Assembly: GCF_035989285.1 (NCBI RefSeq)
Contig: NZ_CP108513.1
Coordinates: 620,001-684,000 of the forward strand
Source of the DNA: Streptomyces sp. NBC_01235
GTDB taxonomy: Bacteria > Actinomycetota > Actinomycetes > Streptomycetales > Streptomycetaceae
Reading direction: 5' to 3'
Length of the DNA stretch: 64,000 nt
How positions within the stretch are numbered: position 1 is the stretch's first letter; each line of letters opens with the position of its first letter. The notes below the pieces were generated by a model. It had not been told where the DNA came from. It made no database searches and saw nothing but the letters and a program-made list of their open reading frames with translations. The position numbers were made by a program, and so were the translations under genes. Positions 62,591 through 64,000 of the stretch are shown one piece after another.

Positions 62591-63190
62591 ATGCCTATGT
62601 CTGAACTCGCGAGCGAACGCTATACCGACCGCATCGCCACCGGACCGCTCATCCTCGTCCAGGAGGTCCTGAACACCCGCGCGGCCGGCAAGCCCGCACT
62701 CGAGGACCTGCTCTCCACGCCGGATTCCGCGACGTCGTGGCTGTCCGGCGCGCTGGACGAATGGAGCCGACGTACCGGGGCGGAGGCGCCGACTATCGAG
62801 GTCGATGAACCGGGGCTGGTGCGGCTTCAGCAGCTACGCGCGTCGCTGCAGATGACGGTGTCGGGTGCGGTGCGCGACGCTCCGGTCCGATCCGCACCGA
62901 AGGGGGTGAGCGGCGCGCTGGAGGTGCGGATCGACGCCGATGGCGTCTTCTCGGTGGCGCCGCGCGGCAAGGACGTCGCGTGGGTCGTCGCGGCCGTGCT
63001 CAACGAGATCACGAACGCCCAACTGACCGGTACGTGGCGCCGCTTGAAGATGTGCCGCAACCGGGTCTGCTCGGTTGCCTTCTATGACGGCACGAACCCG
63101 AACAACGGCGTCTGGCATGACGTGCGCGTCTGCGGCAACGCCGTGAACCTTCGGGCCTCGCGGCAGCGTCGGGCGGCCGCGCGCGCGTAG
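62591..63190 (+). CDS. CGNR/ABATE-type regulator of the pca operon
   Basis: About 199 residues. The N-terminal domain resembles ABATE (GPLILVQEVLNTRAAGKP, later LTGTWRRLKMC), and the zinc finger reads CRNRVCSVAFYDGTNPNNG then WHDVRVCGNAVNLRASRQR. Compared with the CGNR gene at 16244, His replaces the Cys of the second pair and Ala replaces Arg in CGNR; His may still bind zinc. Position and shared repeats suggest it controls pcaIJF and itself. ATG at 62591 or 62597. Confidence 0.82.
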   Translation: MPMSELASERYTDRIATGPLILVQEVLNTRAAGKPALEDLLSTPDSATSWLSGALDEWSRRTGAEAPTIEVDEPGLVRLQQLRASLQMTVSGAVRDAPVRSAPKGVSGALEVRIDADGVFSVAPRGKDVAWVVAAVLNEITNAQLTGTWRRLKMCRNRVCSVAFYDGTNPNNGVWHDVRVCGNAVNLRASRQRRAAARA

Positions 63191-63195
63191 CGCGC

Positions 63196-63226
63196 AGCAG
63201 GCCGCCCGACCGACGGGCCGCCTGCT
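63196..63226. terminator. Hairpin between convergent genes
   Basis: AGCAGGCCGCCCG and CGGGCCGCCTGCT pair at 12 of 13 positions around ACCGA, 6 bp after the CGNR stop and touching the stop of the convergent hydrolase. Confidence 0.7.
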
Positions 63227-64000
63227 CAGCCCTTCGCCGCCCGGCAGGAGCCCCACAGCGCACCGGGATTGATGCGCGAGGGGTGACGCTCCAGCATGTA
63301 TTCGTAGAGTTCGAGGGTGCTGCCGGTGCGCCGCACCCCGGTGTTGAAATCGAGGATGTAGCGGCGGGTCTCCTCGATGTGACGGGGATCGTCATCGGCG
63401 GTCTGATCCTTGTGTCCCGCGACGATCGCGGTCGGCGCCAGCGCCTCGACCGTGTCGAGAGCCCTCAGCCATTCGTCTCGCCCGTCCGCGTCCGAGGCCG
63501 CGAGCATGAGGTGCACGTTGTTGTAGATCACGTCGCCGGCGACGATCAGCCCCAGGTCGGGCACGTGCAGGCAGGTGGTGTTGTCGCTGTCGGTGTGCCC
63601 GAGGCGGACGGGGCGGACCTCCGCCCCGCCCACGGTCAGGACGTCGCCCTCCAGCGGTTCGGCGAGTACGAGTCGCTCGGGGATCTGCTCGGGGAACCAG
63701 GCGCGCCAGACCGCCTTGAGGACCTCCGGCGAGGACTGGTAGGCCATGTCCTCGACGACCTCGGGAAGCGCGAAGGCGCGCGCAGCGGGGTACTGCTCCA
63801 GTACCGCTCCGAGGCCGAACCAGTGGTCCCCGTGGCCGTGTGTGACGTACACGCTCGTCACCGGAGCCGCCCGCTCACTGAGCCACCGCAGCAGGCCCTC
63901 CGACTGCGCGATCGTGAAGAGCGGATCCACCAGCAGCGCCTCTCCCCCGTTCGAGATGAGAATGCTCGACGTCGGTGACCAGGAACGCTCGGTGAGATCG
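63226..64000 (-). CDS. Metallo-beta-lactamase-fold hydrolase (partial)
   Basis: The gene runs off the window at its 5' end. The visible part contains the metal motif VTHGHGDHWFGLG (HxHxDH), LGHTDSDNTTCLHV, LIVAGDVIYNNVH with the bridging Asp, and IVAGHKD with the last His. Sequence before a GTG at 63930 (TSSILISNGGEALLVDPLF) is clearly part of the domain, so that GTG is not the start. It is a zinc-dependent hydrolase; substrate unknown. Confidence 0.88.
   Translation of the reverse strand, partial: DLTERSWSPTSSILISNGGEALLVDPLFTIAQSEGLLRWLSERAAPVTSVYVTHGHGDHWFGLGAVLEQYPAARAFALPEVVEDMAYQSSPEVLKAVWRAWFPEQIPERLVLAEPLEGDVLTVGGAEVRPVRLGHTDSDNTTCLHVPDLGLIVAGDVIYNNVHLMLAASDADGRDEWLRALDTVEALAPTAIVAGHKDQTADDDPRHIEETRRYILDFNTGVRRTGSTLELYEYMLERHPSRINPGALWGSCRAAKG

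Overview
The window is high-GC actinobacterial DNA, most likely Streptomyces: GTG starts are common, AGGAG-type ribosome binding sites are frequent, and the families present (SARP, CGNR, LuxR-ATPase, Ser/Thr kinases, PcaIJF, ABATE/CGNR regulators) are typical of that genus. No rRNA, tRNA or CRISPR array was found. The number of broken, truncated and duplicated genes suggests a plastic accessory region, such as a chromosome arm or an integrated or linear plasmid segment.

Layout. 0-10 kb is mostly ordinary: an FAD oxidoreductase, a methyltransferase, a tandem-Nudix gene interrupted by one in-frame TAG, a Ser/Thr kinase with eight TPR-like repeats, an MpaB-like oxygenase and an aldo/keto reductase. 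At 8.16 kb a deletion scar has removed the 5' parts of a RICIN-domain gene and of a GH42 beta-galactosidase. 10-45 kb is a mosaic of small redox and hydrolase genes (SDRs, alpha/beta hydrolases, an amidase, an old yellow enzyme, quinone-type oxidoreductase, enoyl-CoA hydratase family, haloacetate-dehalogenase-like protein, MFS exporter, propionyl-CoA synthetase) with many regulators. Four TetR paralogs, four HxlR copies or scraps, several SDR copies and three alpha/beta hydrolase copies recur here, some intact and others reduced to fragments. Two operator-like motifs recur in the intergenic regions: a palindrome built on TACGATCGTA and a TGAGT-N12-ACTCA motif.

45.4-58.8 kb looks like a plasmid-derived defence island. 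It opens with repeats and a winged-helix plasmid-type gene, then HTH genes and a ParA-type partition operon with two paralogous C-terminal domains. Next come two overlapping genes that I read as a short Argonaute (inactive PIWI) and its DUF4365/DREN-APAZ partner, a SPARDA-type immune system. On the opposite strand is a three-gene cluster: an N-terminal PD-(D/E)XK motif fused to an adenine methyltransferase with a degenerate motif IV, an HsdS-like recognition protein, and a protein with a HEPN-like R-x4-H motif. A membrane-anchored Ser/Thr kinase closes the island. Fragments of plasmid-type genes at 11.8 kb and 31.9 kb show that related plasmid DNA once lay elsewhere in the window.

58.9-64 kb returns to metabolism: a 5'-truncated SDR, a pcaIJF operon (3-oxoadipate to succinyl-CoA and acetyl-CoA) divergent from a CGNR-type regulator, and an incomplete metallo-beta-lactamase-fold hydrolase at the window edge.

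Calls rest on motif reading of translated sequence only; no database search was possible. Frameshift and deletion calls would also be produced by assembly errors.
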